A DNA stretch of 64,000 nucleotides from Qipengyuania gaetbuli (GTDB taxonomy: Bacteria; Pseudomonadota; Alphaproteobacteria; Sphingomonadales; Sphingomonadaceae): NCBI RefSeq assembly GCF_020524765.1, contig NZ_JAIVLR010000001.1:1178001-1242000 (forward strand). Reading direction: 5' to 3'. This document shows, piece after piece, positions 56,235 through 64,000 of the stretch (the first letter of the stretch is position 1; each line of letters begins with the position of its first letter). A program made the translations under genes and the position numbers. Under the pieces are notes generated by a model. The model had not been told where the DNA came from, searched no databases, and saw only the letters and a program-made list of their open reading frames with translations.

Positions 56235-56915
56235 CTAGTTGCGGCGGAACTCCGACCGGTACTGAGCGGGGTAGAGCCGCTTGAGGGCAGCGACCTTCGG
56301 CGCGTCCCAGCGCAGGATATAGGGATGGCGCGGATTCTTCGCAGCGAAGTCCTGGTGATAGGTCTCGGCCGGATAGAATGCCTGCGCGCGCACGATGTCG
56401 GTGACGATCGGGCGCGACCATTTCCCGCTCGCCTTCATCTGGGCGAGGTAAGCCTTGGCCACGGCCAGCTGTTCGGCAGACACGGGCGCCAGTTCGGCAT
56501 TGTAATGCGCGCCGCGATCGGGGCCCTGCCGGTCCTTCAGAGTTGGATCGGCAATGACCGAGAAGAAGATGCGCAGCAGTTCGTCATAGCGGATGACCGA
56601 CGGGTCGTAGGTGACCTTTACCGCTTCGACATGGTCGGTGACGCCCGACGAAACCAGCTTGTAATCGGCCTGCCGCGCAGTCCCGCCGTGGTATCCGGAA
56701 ACGGCGCTGGTGACGCCCTTGGTATGGCTGAAGACAGCTTCGACGCCCCAGAAACAGCCGCCTGCGAAAATGGCGGTCTTGAGGCCCTTGCTCTCTTTCG
56801 CGATTCGCTTGGCGGCGGGGGCCTCAACCACGCTTTCGGCGGCGAGGGCGGGCTCCTGGCAGGCCGAAACCGCGAGAAGCGCGATTGCAGCGAGACCGGA
56901 AGCGAAGCTGCGCAT
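56235..56915 (-). CDS. msrA: Peptide-methionine (S)-S-oxide reductase MsrA, exported lipoprotein
   Basis: Reduces methionine-S-sulfoxide. The 226-aa protein has a lipoprotein signal with lipobox AVSAC (Cys19) and a catalytic core with Cys54 in AGGCFWGVEAVF. Further motifs are GYHGGTARQADYKLVSSGVTDHVEAVKVTYDP, DPTLKDRQGPDRGAHYN, and YHQDFAAKNP. It should act in the periplasm, the counterpart of the exported MsrB at 39858. The ATG overlaps the stop of a 39-aa gene. Confidence 0.94.
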   Translation of the reverse strand: MRSFASGLAAIALLAVSACQEPALAAESVVEAPAAKRIAKESKGLKTAIFAGGCFWGVEAVFSHTKGVTSAVSGYHGGTARQADYKLVSSGVTDHVEAVKVTYDPSVIRYDELLRIFFSVIADPTLKDRQGPDRGAHYNAELAPVSAEQLAVAKAYLAQMKASGKWSRPIVTDIVRAQAFYPAETYHQDFAAKNPRHPYILRWDAPKVAALKRLYPAQYRSEFRRN

Positions 56916-57034
56916 CAGAACAGGGCGGGGATCGCCGCGATCAGCGCGTGGCCGTTGGAGGCAGCAACCAGGGCGGCGCCGGCAAGAAAGCCGATGCCGA
57001 AGTTGCGATAGAGGTCGGAGCTGAAGAGGTTCAT
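56915..57034 (-). CDS. Small membrane protein upstream of msrA (39 aa)
   Basis: ATG at 57034 opens 39 codons: [36 protein letters not shown], a single hydrophobic segment. The stop (TGA) overlaps the msrA ATG by one base, which supports co-translation. No Shine-Dalgarno is apparent on the minus strand. An inverted repeat lies just upstream. Conserved-hypothetical in appearance; I do not recognise a family. Confidence 0.55.
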   Translation of the reverse strand: MNLFSSDLYRNFGIGFLAGAALVAASNGHALIAAIPALF

Positions 57035-57045
57035 GGGAGGTCTTT

Positions 57046-57079
57046 CGGTACGCTTGCCCATCTGGTTACAGGCGTACCG
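57046..57079 (-). promoter_or_regulatory. Inverted repeat upstream of the small gene/msrA
   Basis: CGGTACGC (57046-57053) and GCGTACCG (57072-57079) are perfect 8-bp arms with an 18-base spacer, ending 11 bp before the ATG at 57034. It could be a hairpin in the mRNA leader or a dyad operator. No regulator is identified. Confidence 0.4.
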
Positions 57080-57134
57080 ATTGCAACACGGTTAATGCGA
57101 TGGTTGTAATTCGTTCAGGCGATCAGCCGGGTGA

Positions 57135-58721
57135 TCAGTGCCTGAAATGGCGCATCCCCGTGAAGACCATCGCGAGGCCCTGCTCGTCGGCGGCAGCGAT
57201 CACTTCCTGGTCGCGGATCGAACCGCCCGGCTGGATGATTGCGGTTGCGCCTGCCTCGGCCGCAGCCAGAAGCCCGTCGGCGAAGGGGAAGAACGCGTCC
57301 GAAGCAACCGCGCTGCCGACGGTGCGGCTTTGGTCCCAGCCATACTTCTCGGCCGCTTCGGCAGCCTTCATTGCTGCAATGCGCGAGCTGTCGCGGCGGT
57401 TCATCTGGCCCGCGCCTATGCCGGCAGTCGCACCGTCCTTCGCATAGACGATGGCGTTCGACTTGACGTGGCGCGCCACGGTCCAGGCGAACAGGCAGTC
57501 CTTCAGCTCCTGCTCCGTCGGCGCCCGCTGGGTCACCACCTTGAGATCGGCCTCGGTGATCGCGCCGTTGTCGCGCGTCTGGACCAGCAGGCCGCCGGTG
57601 ATCGGCTTGACCAACAGGCCGCCGCGGCGCGGATCGGGCAGGTCGCCGGTGACGAGCAGGCGCAGGTTCTTCTTCTTGGCGAAAGCGGCCTTGGCCTCCT
57701 CGCTCACCGAAGGAGCAATGACGACCTCGGTAAAGATCTCGCAGATTGCTTCGGCTGTCGGGCCGTCGAGCTCGGTGTTCACCGCGACGATGCCGCCGAA
57801 CGCCGACACGCTGTCACAGGCAAGCGCCTCGTTCCACGCATCGAGCAGGCTCGAGGCCTGCGCCACGCCGCAGGGGTTGGCGTGCTTGACGATCACCACC
57901 GCCGGCTCGCCGCCCGCGAATTCGGCGCAGAGTTCCAGCGCGGCATCGGCATCGTTGTAATTGTTGTAGGACAGTTCCTTGCCCTGCAGCTGCTCAGCCT
58001 GCGCGATCCCGCGGCCATGCGGGCCGGAAGGCGTATAGAGCGCCGCCTTCTGGTGCGGGTTCTCGCCATAACGCAGTTCGACCGGAGCCTTGCCGTTGAC
58101 GGCGAGGAAGTCGGGGAACAGCTGCTGCTGGTCGCCAAAGGCGAACCACTGGCTGATCATGCTGTCGTAGGCGGCCGTGGCGGCAAAGGCCTTGGCCGCG
58201 CACTTGCGGCGGAACTCCAGCGTGGTGGCACCGGTCTCCTCCAGTTCGGAGACGAGCGTGCCGTAATCGGCAGGATCGGTGACGATGGTGACGAACTGGT
58301 GGTTCTTGGCCGCAGAACGGACCATCGAAGGGCCGCCGATATCGATGTTCTCGATGATCTCGTCACGCTCCGCACCGCGCATCACGGTCGCCTCGAACGG
58401 GTAGAGATTGACCACCACGAGATCGATTGCGCCGATCGCGTGTTCTTCCATGGCGGCGGCGTGTTCGGGATTGTCGCGCACGGCCAGGAGGCCGCCGTGA
58501 ACCATGGGATGCAGCGTCTTCACGCGGCCGTCCATCATCTCGGGGAAGCCGGTGAGGTCGGATACATCACGCACGTCGAGACCCGCTTCGCGCAGCGCCT
58601 TGGCAGTGCCGCCGGTCGACACCAGTTCCACGCCGCGCGCGGCCAGCGCCTTGCCCAGATCCACCAATCCGCTCTTGTCGGACACCGACAGCAGTGCCCG
58701 CTTGATCGCCACTTCGCTCAC
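57135..58721 (-). CDS. purH: Bifunctional AICAR transformylase/IMP cyclohydrolase PurH
   Basis: Performs the last two steps of de novo purine synthesis, formylating AICAR and closing the ring to IMP. The 528-aa length is typical. The N-terminal MGS-like cyclohydrolase domain starts [39 protein letters not shown], with the motif [16 protein letters not shown]. The transformylase half carries [26 protein letters not shown] and [10 protein letters not shown]. It follows the heparinase-like gene by 7 bp, in the conserved alphaproteobacterial order rpe-heparinase-purH. Confidence 0.97.
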   Translation of the reverse strand: MSEVAIKRALLSVSDKSGLVDLGKALAARGVELVSTGGTAKALREAGLDVRDVSDLTGFPEMMDGRVKTLHPMVHGGLLAVRDNPEHAAAMEEHAIGAIDLVVVNLYPFEATVMRGAERDEIIENIDIGGPSMVRSAAKNHQFVTIVTDPADYGTLVSELEETGATTLEFRRKCAAKAFAATAAYDSMISQWFAFGDQQQLFPDFLAVNGKAPVELRYGENPHQKAALYTPSGPHGRGIAQAEQLQGKELSYNNYNDADAALELCAEFAGGEPAVVIVKHANPCGVAQASSLLDAWNEALACDSVSAFGGIVAVNTELDGPTAEAICEIFTEVVIAPSVSEEAKAAFAKKKNLRLLVTGDLPDPRRGGLLVKPITGGLLVQTRDNGAITEADLKVVTQRAPTEQELKDCLFAWTVARHVKSNAIVYAKDGATAGIGAGQMNRRDSSRIAAMKAAEAAEKYGWDQSRTVGSAVASDAFFPFADGLLAAAEAGATAIIQPGGSIRDQEVIAAADEQGLAMVFTGMRHFRH

Positions 58722-58728
58722 GTGAAAA

Positions 58729-60591
58729 TTACCCCATTCGTTTGAGCAGCCAGGGGAAACGTCCCCCGCTGCGGGCAGTCAGTCCTTCGACCACGATTTG
58801 CTGCGTTCCGTGCGGCCGGCCCTGGCCATCGACCCAGAGCGAATCCTCGACGCTGCATGCGGCCTCGCCGGTATCCCCTCCGAGGCGGAATTGCCAGTAG
58901 CTTGCATCGGGCATGGCGAGATGGACGCCGCGCCCGTCCTCGGTCACGCGCGCCTCGATGCCGCGCCCCAGGTGGAAGCGCATGGCGAAGCCGATCTTGC
59001 CGCGCTTGCCCTTGCGCCCCGAAGGTTCGAGCACGTCTTCGCCGCGCAGCTCCGTGCCTTCGTCGGACAACATGAGAATGCGGCGATGGATGAGGCCGAA
59101 GCGCGCGGCATAGCCGTTGTGCGCCGCTTCCAGCCGCGTAGCGTTCTTGGCGCCCTGCGCAATGGTATCGCGGGTGCAATCGACCTCTTCCACACCCTTG
59201 CCGATCTGGCCGTGAAGCAGGATGGCGGTCGAATTCGCATCATCGAGCACCAGCGTCGAATGGGCCGAGGTGCCGCGCAGGCCCTGTTCGATCCGCGAAG
59301 GAACCAGCGCGCCGGCCAGCTCCGCGCCGCCGCAATTGACGATGATGCGCTGGGGCCCATGCGAATATTCGAAGGCCAGCGTGGAGGCGCAAGCATGGCG
59401 CGCATGCTTGGGTTTCGGCGGAGGCGCGGCGTCGAAAACGAGCAGCGCATCGCGAGCGCGGATACGCTGGTAGCCCCACTGCTTGGCCTCCACCATCGGG
59501 CGGGCGCGAACGCCGCTGGCAGTGACGATCGCGTCGAGCGCATCCTCGCTCATCGCTGCTGAACCCTGCCAGCTACCGAGGCCCCGATCGCCCATGCGGA
59601 GCGACAGCAGCGCGGGCACCAGCAGGCCGAGCATGGTGTCGAGCGCGGCAGGATGGGTACGTCCGGCCGCCGCATAACAGGCGCGCACTTCGACCAGCAG
59701 CGCTACGGCCTCAGCCTGCGCGCTGGGCGAGCGCGACAGGACGCCCCCATCCTCGCCGACCATTTCGCCGAGCGTCTTGAGCAGGCCTGCTTCGCCATAG
59801 AGCCGCCGCGCCCAGCCGTCGGGCATCAACAGTCCGGCAGCAACAATGCCGGACCAGCCGGCGGCCTGCGCCAGCCGGTCGTCGACGCCGGTGACATTCC
59901 GGTCGAGCCAGCGCGCAGTGGTTTCGAGCGCATCGAGATACTTGGGCTTCAGCCGCTCGCCATCGCCGATTAGCAGGATCGGTGCATGGACGATCCAGTT
60001 GAGAAGGCGCAGGCCAGCCAGTTCCACGGTCCATGCCGGCCCCTTGCCGACCTGCGGATTGGCTTGCAGCCACGAGGCGAAGAGGTCGCCAGCAGTGCCG
60101 ACGCATTGCGTGCGCGGTGCACTGGCCGCCAGGTCGCGCATCCAGGTGAAGCCGTGCACCGCGCGCACGAAAGGCGGAGCGAGTTTCGGCGGCGACCCGA
60201 AATCGAGTTTGCCGAGCGGCAGCTTCATCCCGCCTGCCATGAAGTGCCCGGCCCTTAGCGCGACACCGGCAGAACGGTTGCCTGCCAGCGGGCTTTCGAC
60301 CGTGCCCAGCAGGCGCGGCTTCGCCGGTTTGCGCAGCGGCGAGGACAGCACCTGCCCCGGAATCCCGATGCGATAGGCCCAGCGCATGGCTGTATGGAGC
60401 GGACCCGTGCGCGGAGGCTGGAAATCGGCGAGCACCAGCGCGCGCGCCGATTCGATCTCAGCTTCCGGTTCGGTGACAGCTGGAGAGGTCACCAGCGGCT
60501 CTTCGGCAGAACCGAGAGGCAGCGCGACCTGGTCGTCGTCCGGCGCATCTTCGCGAACGGCGCTGAGCAGGTCGGCGTGGCCCTCCATCAT
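58729..60591 (-). CDS. Heparinase II/III family protein
   Basis: A 620-aa protein with an alpha-toroid N-terminal domain (about 80-360) and a beta-rich C-terminal heparinase II/III domain (about 370-600, with the [20 protein letters not shown] and [26 protein letters not shown] strands). No signal peptide is evident, which is common in this alphaproteobacterial group and makes polysaccharide-lyase activity uncertain. The start overlaps the rpe stop (ATGATG). Physiological substrate unknown; the position between rpe and purH is conserved. Confidence 0.85.
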   Translation of the reverse strand: MMEGHADLLSAVREDAPDDDQVALPLGSAEEPLVTSPAVTEPEAEIESARALVLADFQPPRTGPLHTAMRWAYRIGIPGQVLSSPLRKPAKPRLLGTVESPLAGNRSAGVALRAGHFMAGGMKLPLGKLDFGSPPKLAPPFVRAVHGFTWMRDLAASAPRTQCVGTAGDLFASWLQANPQVGKGPAWTVELAGLRLLNWIVHAPILLIGDGERLKPKYLDALETTARWLDRNVTGVDDRLAQAAGWSGIVAAGLLMPDGWARRLYGEAGLLKTLGEMVGEDGGVLSRSPSAQAEAVALLVEVRACYAAAGRTHPAALDTMLGLLVPALLSLRMGDRGLGSWQGSAAMSEDALDAIVTASGVRARPMVEAKQWGYQRIRARDALLVFDAAPPPKPKHARHACASTLAFEYSHGPQRIIVNCGGAELAGALVPSRIEQGLRGTSAHSTLVLDDANSTAILLHGQIGKGVEEVDCTRDTIAQGAKNATRLEAAHNGYAARFGLIHRRILMLSDEGTELRGEDVLEPSGRKGKRGKIGFAMRFHLGRGIEARVTEDGRGVHLAMPDASYWQFRLGGDTGEAACSVEDSLWVDGQGRPHGTQQIVVEGLTARSGGRFPWLLKRMG

Positions 60592-61250
60592 CCCAACCCC
60601 TTCAAGGCGGCGATATTCGACGCGTATTTGTCCGGCCCGCCGCGGAAGGTCGCAGACCCTGCAACAAGGACGTCGGCGCCCGCGTCGACGCAGAGCGGTG
60701 CGGTGACAGGGTCGACGCCGCCGTCGACTTCCAGCCGGATATCCTTGCCCAGCGCATCGATGCGCTTCCTGATGGCCTCGATCTTGCGCAGCTGCGAATG
60801 GATGAAGCTTTGCCCGCCGAAACCCGGATTGACGCTCATCACGAGGACGAGGTCGACGTCCTCGAGCAGGTAGTCGAGCGCCTCGACCGCAGTACCGGGA
60901 TTGAGCACCACGCCCGCCTTCTTGCCGAGGCCGCGAATGGCCTGCAGCGTGCGGTGGATGTGCGGACCGGCTTCGGGATGCACGGTGATGATATCCGCCC
61001 CCGCTTCGGCGAAGGCTTCGAGATAGGGGGCGATCGGCGCAATCATGAGATGCACGTCGAACGGCTTGTCCGAATGCGGGCGCAGCGCCTTCACGACGGC
61101 CGGGCCGATTGTGATGTTGGGCACGTAATGCCCGTCCATCACGTCGATATGGATCCAGTCCGCCCCGGCAGCATCAACGGCGCGCACTTCTTCGCCGAGC
61201 CGGGCGAAATCGGCCGAAAGGATGGAAGGAGAAATCAGCGGGGCTGCCAT
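60588..61250 (-). CDS. rpe: Ribulose-phosphate 3-epimerase
   Basis: Interconverts ribulose-5-phosphate and xylulose-5-phosphate. A 220-aa TIM barrel. Metal and catalytic residues are in [12 protein letters not shown] (His34, Asp36, Asp39), DVHLMI (His near 65) and LEVDGGVDP (Asp near 175). The phosphate-binding loop GSATF follows. ATG at 61250 is preceded by no strong Shine-Dalgarno. Its stop overlaps the heparinase-like gene. Divergent from the RiPP cluster, sharing a 139-bp intergenic region. Confidence 0.96.
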   Translation of the reverse strand: MAAPLISPSILSADFARLGEEVRAVDAAGADWIHIDVMDGHYVPNITIGPAVVKALRPHSDKPFDVHLMIAPIAPYLEAFAEAGADIITVHPEAGPHIHRTLQAIRGLGKKAGVVLNPGTAVEALDYLLEDVDLVLVMSVNPGFGGQSFIHSQLRKIEAIRKRIDALGKDIRLEVDGGVDPVTAPLCVDAGADVLVAGSATFRGGPDKYASNIAALKGLG

Positions 61251-61318
61251 GTTCGCTTGTCCGGTCTGTCGCGAGTTGAGCCTGTCTACTCGCCTACGCG
61301 CGCGGGGGACGCCGCCAC

Positions 61319-61339
61319 AAGGCGCGCACCCCGCCTTTT
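61319..61339 (+). terminator. Small hairpin with T-run between rpe and the PqqD-like gene
   Basis: AAGGCG (61319-61324) pairs with CGCCTT (61332-61337) around a 7-base loop, followed by TT. It lies 50 bp before the PqqD-like gene on its strand. Weak; it could end antisense transcription or attenuate the cluster. Confidence 0.25.
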
Positions 61340-61389
61340 CCACCGCATAGGGACTTGGAAGCCGCGGCCGGGCGGATTAGGCAGAGGCC

Positions 61390-61659
61390 ATGGCCGCATT
61401 GCACAAGCTCACCGGAAATTTCGCCGCGACCGATGTCGACGGGGAACTTCTGATCGTCGATCTCGACGGGGGCGAGTTGTTCTCGCTCAGCGGCACGGCC
61501 CGCTCGGTGTGGGACTCCATCGACGGCCGGCGCGACGAGTCGCAGATTGCCGAGCACCTTTCTGCCGCCTTCGACGTCGATGCTGCCACTCTTGAAGCCG
61601 ATATCGCCGTTTTCGTGGAAGAACTGAGGGCTGCGGCACTCATCGGCCCGGCCAAGTAA
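61390..61659 (+). CDS. PqqD-like RiPP recognition element protein (lasso B1-like)
   Basis: An 89-aa PqqD-fold protein. The pattern LTGNFAATDVDGELLIVDLDGGELFSLSGTARSVWDSIDGRRDESQIAEHLSAAFDV...VFVEELRAAALI is a stand-alone RiPP recognition element, the part that binds precursor leaders; in lasso pathways it is called B1. It is the first gene of a plus-strand cluster with a small precursor and an asparagine-synthetase-like enzyme. The separate B2 leader peptidase of lasso systems is not in the window; it may lie downstream. Confidence 0.88.
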   Translation: MAALHKLTGNFAATDVDGELLIVDLDGGELFSLSGTARSVWDSIDGRRDESQIAEHLSAAFDVDAATLEADIAVFVEELRAAALIGPAK

Positions 61660-61670
61660 TCGCGGAATTT

Positions 61671-61708
61671 TTGACTTGGCACCGGCCCATGATATGTTCG
61701 CATGCGAA
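61671..61708 (+). promoter_or_regulatory. Promoter plus 12-bp palindrome upstream of the RiPP precursor
   Basis: TTGACT (61671-61676) and TATGTT (61693-61698) are 16 bp apart, giving the precursor its own promoter. TTCGCATGCGAA (61697-61708), a perfect 12-bp palindrome, begins within the -10 and covers the likely transcription start, a good repressor position. No regulator gene is visible in the window. Confidence 0.5.
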
Positions 61709-61721
61709 AGGTCGATCTTCG

Positions 61722-61847
61722 ATGAAACAGCAGAATTCGCCCAAGCCGGCCTGGACCAAGCCCGAACTGGTGCGCCTCGGCACGATCCGCGATATTGCCG
61801 GGCCGCCCGGCGGCGTCAGGCAGTCGTCGGCCATCGGGCACTCCTGA
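61722..61847 (+). CDS. RiPP precursor peptide with lasso-type leader motif (41 aa)
   Basis: ATG at 61722, AAAGG 10 bases upstream, 41 codons. The leader part has W-T-K-P-E-L-V-R-L-G-T-I-R-D-I-A-G, matching the lasso-leader pattern Y/W-xx-P-x-L-xx-L/G that RREs bind (compare paeninodin-type leaders). The predicted core starts at AGPPGG or GPPGG and continues VRQSSAIGHS. It has no Asp or Glu at positions 7-9, or anywhere, so it cannot form the normal lasso macrolactam. Gene order B1-A-C and distance fit a RiPP cluster. Leader assignment is strong; product type is open. Confidence 0.72.
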   Translation: MKQQNSPKPAWTKPELVRLGTIRDIAGPPGGVRQSSAIGHS

Positions 61848-61872
61848 CAGCGCGGCAGCGCTTCCGCTTCCC

Positions 61873-63762
61873 ATGATAGCCGCTCTCCGCAAATGGAGTG
61901 GCGAACCTTCCCCGCGCCTTGAAGATGCCCGAAAGGCGCTGGCCCGATACGTCTCCGGCGCTGCGTCCGTGCGCGATGAGCAGGGACTTGCCCTGCTGGC
62001 GGGGCCACGCGACTTTCTGGGATGTTCGGAAGGCGTCCAAGCCGCTCTTACGGGCTGGATCGACAATGCCGACGAAATCGCGGAACTGCTGCACTTGGAA
62101 GCGGTCAACCCTGCCGCCCTCTACGCCGCTGCCCTGGCCGCTTGGGGTGAAGACGCCGACCGCCGCATCATCGGAAATTATGCCGCGATCGCTGGATGGG
62201 GCGATGGGCGCCTGCGGCTCGCACGCTCGCCGTGGAGCGCACCACCGCTCTATTATCGTCACGCGGACGGGGAGAGCATTGCATCGCCGCTCATGCGCGT
62301 GCTTTTCGCCGCCGGCACCCCGCGCGAGCCCGATTACGAGCGGATGGTCGACGAACTGGCCTTCGACTGGCGCTGTATCGAGGAGACTGCTTGGCACAAG
62401 GGCGTGTTGAGAGTCCCGTTGGGCGCGACTGTCACTCTCTCGGAAGGAGAGAAAATTCTCGACCGCTGGTACACGCCGCCCGTGCCTTCGGGCGGCGCCT
62501 CTTATGACGAGGGCCATGCAGTCGAGAGAGCGAGGGAACTGCTCGACGAGGCGGCTCGCAAGGCTCTTGCCTGGGCGGCGAAACCTGCAGTCACCCTGTC
62601 GGCGGGGCTCGATTCCCCGCTCGTTACCGCCTCGCTGCTCGAAAGCCTTCCAGAAGGCCGCAGGCTTCCGGCGATTACCTTCGTCCCGGACCGGGGTTGG
62701 GACGGCCGCGACGAGCCCGGCACGTTGGGCGACGAAAGCACCCTTGCCGGGGAATTCGCAGCACAGCAGCCACGGCTCGACTGGCACAGGGCGAGCGACG
62801 ATGTCGGCCCCTTCGACCGCCGCGCGCGCGAGGTCTTTGCGGCGAGCGAGGTGTTTGCACAGGGACTTGGCAATGTCGGCATGATGCACTGCGTCTACGA
62901 GAAAGCGCGCGAACTGGGCTGCGACACAATGCTGACCGCCGACATGGGCAATGCGACGCTGAGCGATGCGGGCCGCTACGGTTACTGCGAGTATGCGCGA
63001 AAAGGCCGCTGGGGCGAGCTGGTCGGGCTGTTGCGCAACCGGCCGGGCGATACGAGGCCGTTGTGGCGCAAGCTGCTCGCCCTCTCGGTCCTGCCGCATC
63101 TCCCGGCGGCACCGCGCAAGCTGGCACGTCGCCTGGTGCACCCGGCGAGGAGCGACATGACCGCGCTGCTTTCGCCGCTTTCGCCCGGTGCGCGCGCTTC
63201 GCAGGCCTCCCGCGCAAAGTCGCGCGGCACTTCGGGAGAATGGGAGGACTTCACGCACGACCGCAGCCGGGCAGATGCGGTCGCGCGCGAGTTTGCGAAT
63301 GCGGACAGCTCCGCCTTCGACGTCGACCTCGCCTTCGAGCAGCTTTACGGCATCAGGAAGCGCGACGTGATGGCGTACCGCCCGCTCGTCGAATTCTGCT
63401 TCTCCCTTCCGCTGGAGGCCTTTGCCCGCGACGGCGTGGAGCGCCGCCTGGCGCGTCTCGTCGGGAAAGGACGCATTCCCGAGGCGATCCGCACCAATCG
63501 GCTCCACGGCCAGCACAATGTCGACTGGCATGCACGCATGACGCCGGTCCGCGCAGAGATGATCGAGACGCTCGAGGCGGCGCGCGACCACCCGTTCCTC
63601 GGCGAAGCGCTCGATATCGACCGCCTTGTCGGCCTGATCGAGGATTGGCCGCCCGCAACGGACTTCAGCTGGGAGCAGGAGTGGTCGCGTCTCGCCGCCC
63701 TGCCGCGAGCGATCCTTGCGGCGCGCTATCTCGGACACGTCGAAAACCGCAACGACTTCTAG
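61873..63762 (+). CDS. Asparagine-synthetase-like ATP-dependent enzyme (lasso cyclase C-like)
   Basis: A 629-aa protein of the asparagine synthetase superfamily. The N-terminal part (1-205) is glutaminase-like in fold (GNYAAIAGWGDGRLRLARSPWSAPPLYY) but lacks the N-terminal catalytic Cys of glutamine-dependent enzymes, as in lasso cyclases. The synthetase part carries the ATP-pyrophosphatase loop SAGLDSP at 243-249, in place of SGGxDS. In lasso pathways this enzyme activates an Asp/Glu side chain. ATG at 61873, 25 bp after the precursor stop, is preferred; an in-frame TTG at 61795 would overlap the precursor. Confidence 0.85.
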   Translation: MIAALRKWSGEPSPRLEDARKALARYVSGAASVRDEQGLALLAGPRDFLGCSEGVQAALTGWIDNADEIAELLHLEAVNPAALYAAALAAWGEDADRRIIGNYAAIAGWGDGRLRLARSPWSAPPLYYRHADGESIASPLMRVLFAAGTPREPDYERMVDELAFDWRCIEETAWHKGVLRVPLGATVTLSEGEKILDRWYTPPVPSGGASYDEGHAVERARELLDEAARKALAWAAKPAVTLSAGLDSPLVTASLLESLPEGRRLPAITFVPDRGWDGRDEPGTLGDESTLAGEFAAQQPRLDWHRASDDVGPFDRRAREVFAASEVFAQGLGNVGMMHCVYEKARELGCDTMLTADMGNATLSDAGRYGYCEYARKGRWGELVGLLRNRPGDTRPLWRKLLALSVLPHLPAAPRKLARRLVHPARSDMTALLSPLSPGARASQASRAKSRGTSGEWEDFTHDRSRADAVAREFANADSSAFDVDLAFEQLYGIRKRDVMAYRPLVEFCFSLPLEAFARDGVERRLARLVGKGRIPEAIRTNRLHGQHNVDWHARMTPVRAEMIETLEAARDHPFLGEALDIDRLVGLIEDWPPATDFSWEQEWSRLAALPRAILAARYLGHVENRNDF

Positions 63763-63806
63763 CGCAGGCTTTGATCTGCGGGCCGGCTGACGCATAGACC
63801 CTGCTC

Positions 63807-64000
63807 ATGGGATCACGGCAAGCGCTGCGCGAGGTAATCGCCGCTGGAGGGCAAAGGCGCTTTGCAGCCGTGGTCGCCCTGTCGCTGCTGGCAGCTTTCA
63901 CCGAGGGCGCAGGCTTCGTCCTGCTCGTGCCCCTGCTCGCTGCACTGGGCGGCGCCGACATGCCGCTCGGCCTTGCTCTGCCGCGCTGGCCGATCGAGGC
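63807..64000 (+). CDS. ABC transporter transmembrane protein (5' part, cut by window edge)
   Basis: ATG at 63807, open to the window end (64 codons seen). A hydrophilic N-terminus (MGSRQALREVIAAGGQRRFA) is followed by a TM helix, AVVALSLLAAFTEGAGFVLLVPLLAALGG, a pattern typical of the first helix of type-1 ABC exporters; the phrase LLAAFTEGAGFVLLVPLL is common in that family. It starts 44 bp after the cyclase gene. In lasso and related RiPP clusters, gene D is such an exporter, giving self-immunity. ATPase part not visible. Confidence 0.7.
   Translation, partial: MGSRQALREVIAAGGQRRFAAVVALSLLAAFTEGAGFVLLVPLLAALGGADMPLGLALPRWPIE

Noticed and set aside
61722..61847. Calling the precursor a normal class II lasso peptide
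   Set aside because: The leader and neighbours fit, but the predicted core lacks Asp/Glu for the macrolactam, so a plain lasso label would be unsupported.
61795..61872. An upstream in-frame TTG start for the asparagine-synthetase-like gene
   Set aside because: It would overlap the precursor gene in another frame, and the extra residues (Arg/Pro/Ser-rich) have no family resemblance; ATG at 61873 is simpler.

Overview
The window is gene-dense, GC-rich chromosomal DNA of an alphaproteobacterium, most likely order Sphingomonadales, family Erythrobacteraceae (Erythrobacter/Qipengyuania/Altererythrobacter-like). The reasons are strong GC3 bias, the gene set (large NAD-type glutamate dehydrogenase, Zur, QueG, CYP153, YqiJ/flotillin, rpe-heparinase-purH order), many ATGA/GTGA start-stop overlaps, and several genes without a Shine-Dalgarno. 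I see no rRNA, IS element, prophage, integrase or CRISPR array. No gene-free stretch exceeds 300 bp; the longest are about 200-240 bp (21003-21243, 46471-46680) and both hold regulatory structure.

Layout. 1-9.5 kb: a membrane-anchored LuxR-type HTH protein cut by the left edge, an RHH protein, murA and galU (divergent), an M28 lipoprotein peptidase, and glnE-bcp-DUF455 (overlapping). 9.6-18 kb: an M23 peptidase, an acyl-CoA synthetase plus P450 pair, yqiJ-yqiK (flotillin), a secreted HExxH protein and agmatine deiminase. 18-23 kb (minus strand): TauE exporter, thrS with an upstream threonine-rich leader peptide and alternative hairpins, and a Tat-exported PhoD. 23-29 kb: a small membrane protein/XRE regulator cassette with a palindromic operator, then DUF898-M48-hydrolase-TPR-LLM oxidoreductase. 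29-36 kb: NAD-glutamate dehydrogenase, a P450-type ferredoxin reductase and queG. 36-40 kb: ABC-2 exporter pair, CYP153 alkane hydroxylase with a palindromic operator, exported MsrB. 40-45 kb (minus): a GT-C membrane glycosyltransferase, two GtrA proteins and a FAD enzyme, then a PilZ protein. 45.5-46.5 kb: tRNA-Leu(UAA), ihfB, a GntR/YtrA regulator. 46.7-52.4 kb: an oligopeptide transporter, two amidohydrolases (one lacking the first metal ligands), an exported FKBP isomerase and NnrU. 52.5-61.2 kb (minus): enoyl-CoA hydratase, an AT-richer PD-(D/E)XK-like gene, dxs, zur, exported MsrA, a 39-aa protein, purH, a heparinase-family protein and rpe. 61.4 kb to the right edge: a lasso-peptide-like RiPP cluster (PqqD/RRE protein, 41-aa precursor, asparagine-synthetase-like enzyme, start of an ABC transporter).

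Functional themes: alkane and fatty-acid oxidation (CYP153, second P450, ferredoxin reductase, acyl-CoA synthetase, enoyl-CoA hydratase), cell-envelope work (MurA, GalU, M23, GtrA/GT-C, several exported peptidases), periplasmic methionine-sulfoxide repair (exported MsrA and MsrB at separate loci) and nitrogen control (GlnE, GDH, AguA).

The two signals most worth follow-up are the thrS leader (21140-21211), with seven consecutive threonine codons and a promoter placing its start codon at or near the 5' end of the RNA, and the RiPP cluster (61390-64000), whose precursor has a lasso-type leader but a core without the Asp/Glu needed for the usual lasso macrolactam.
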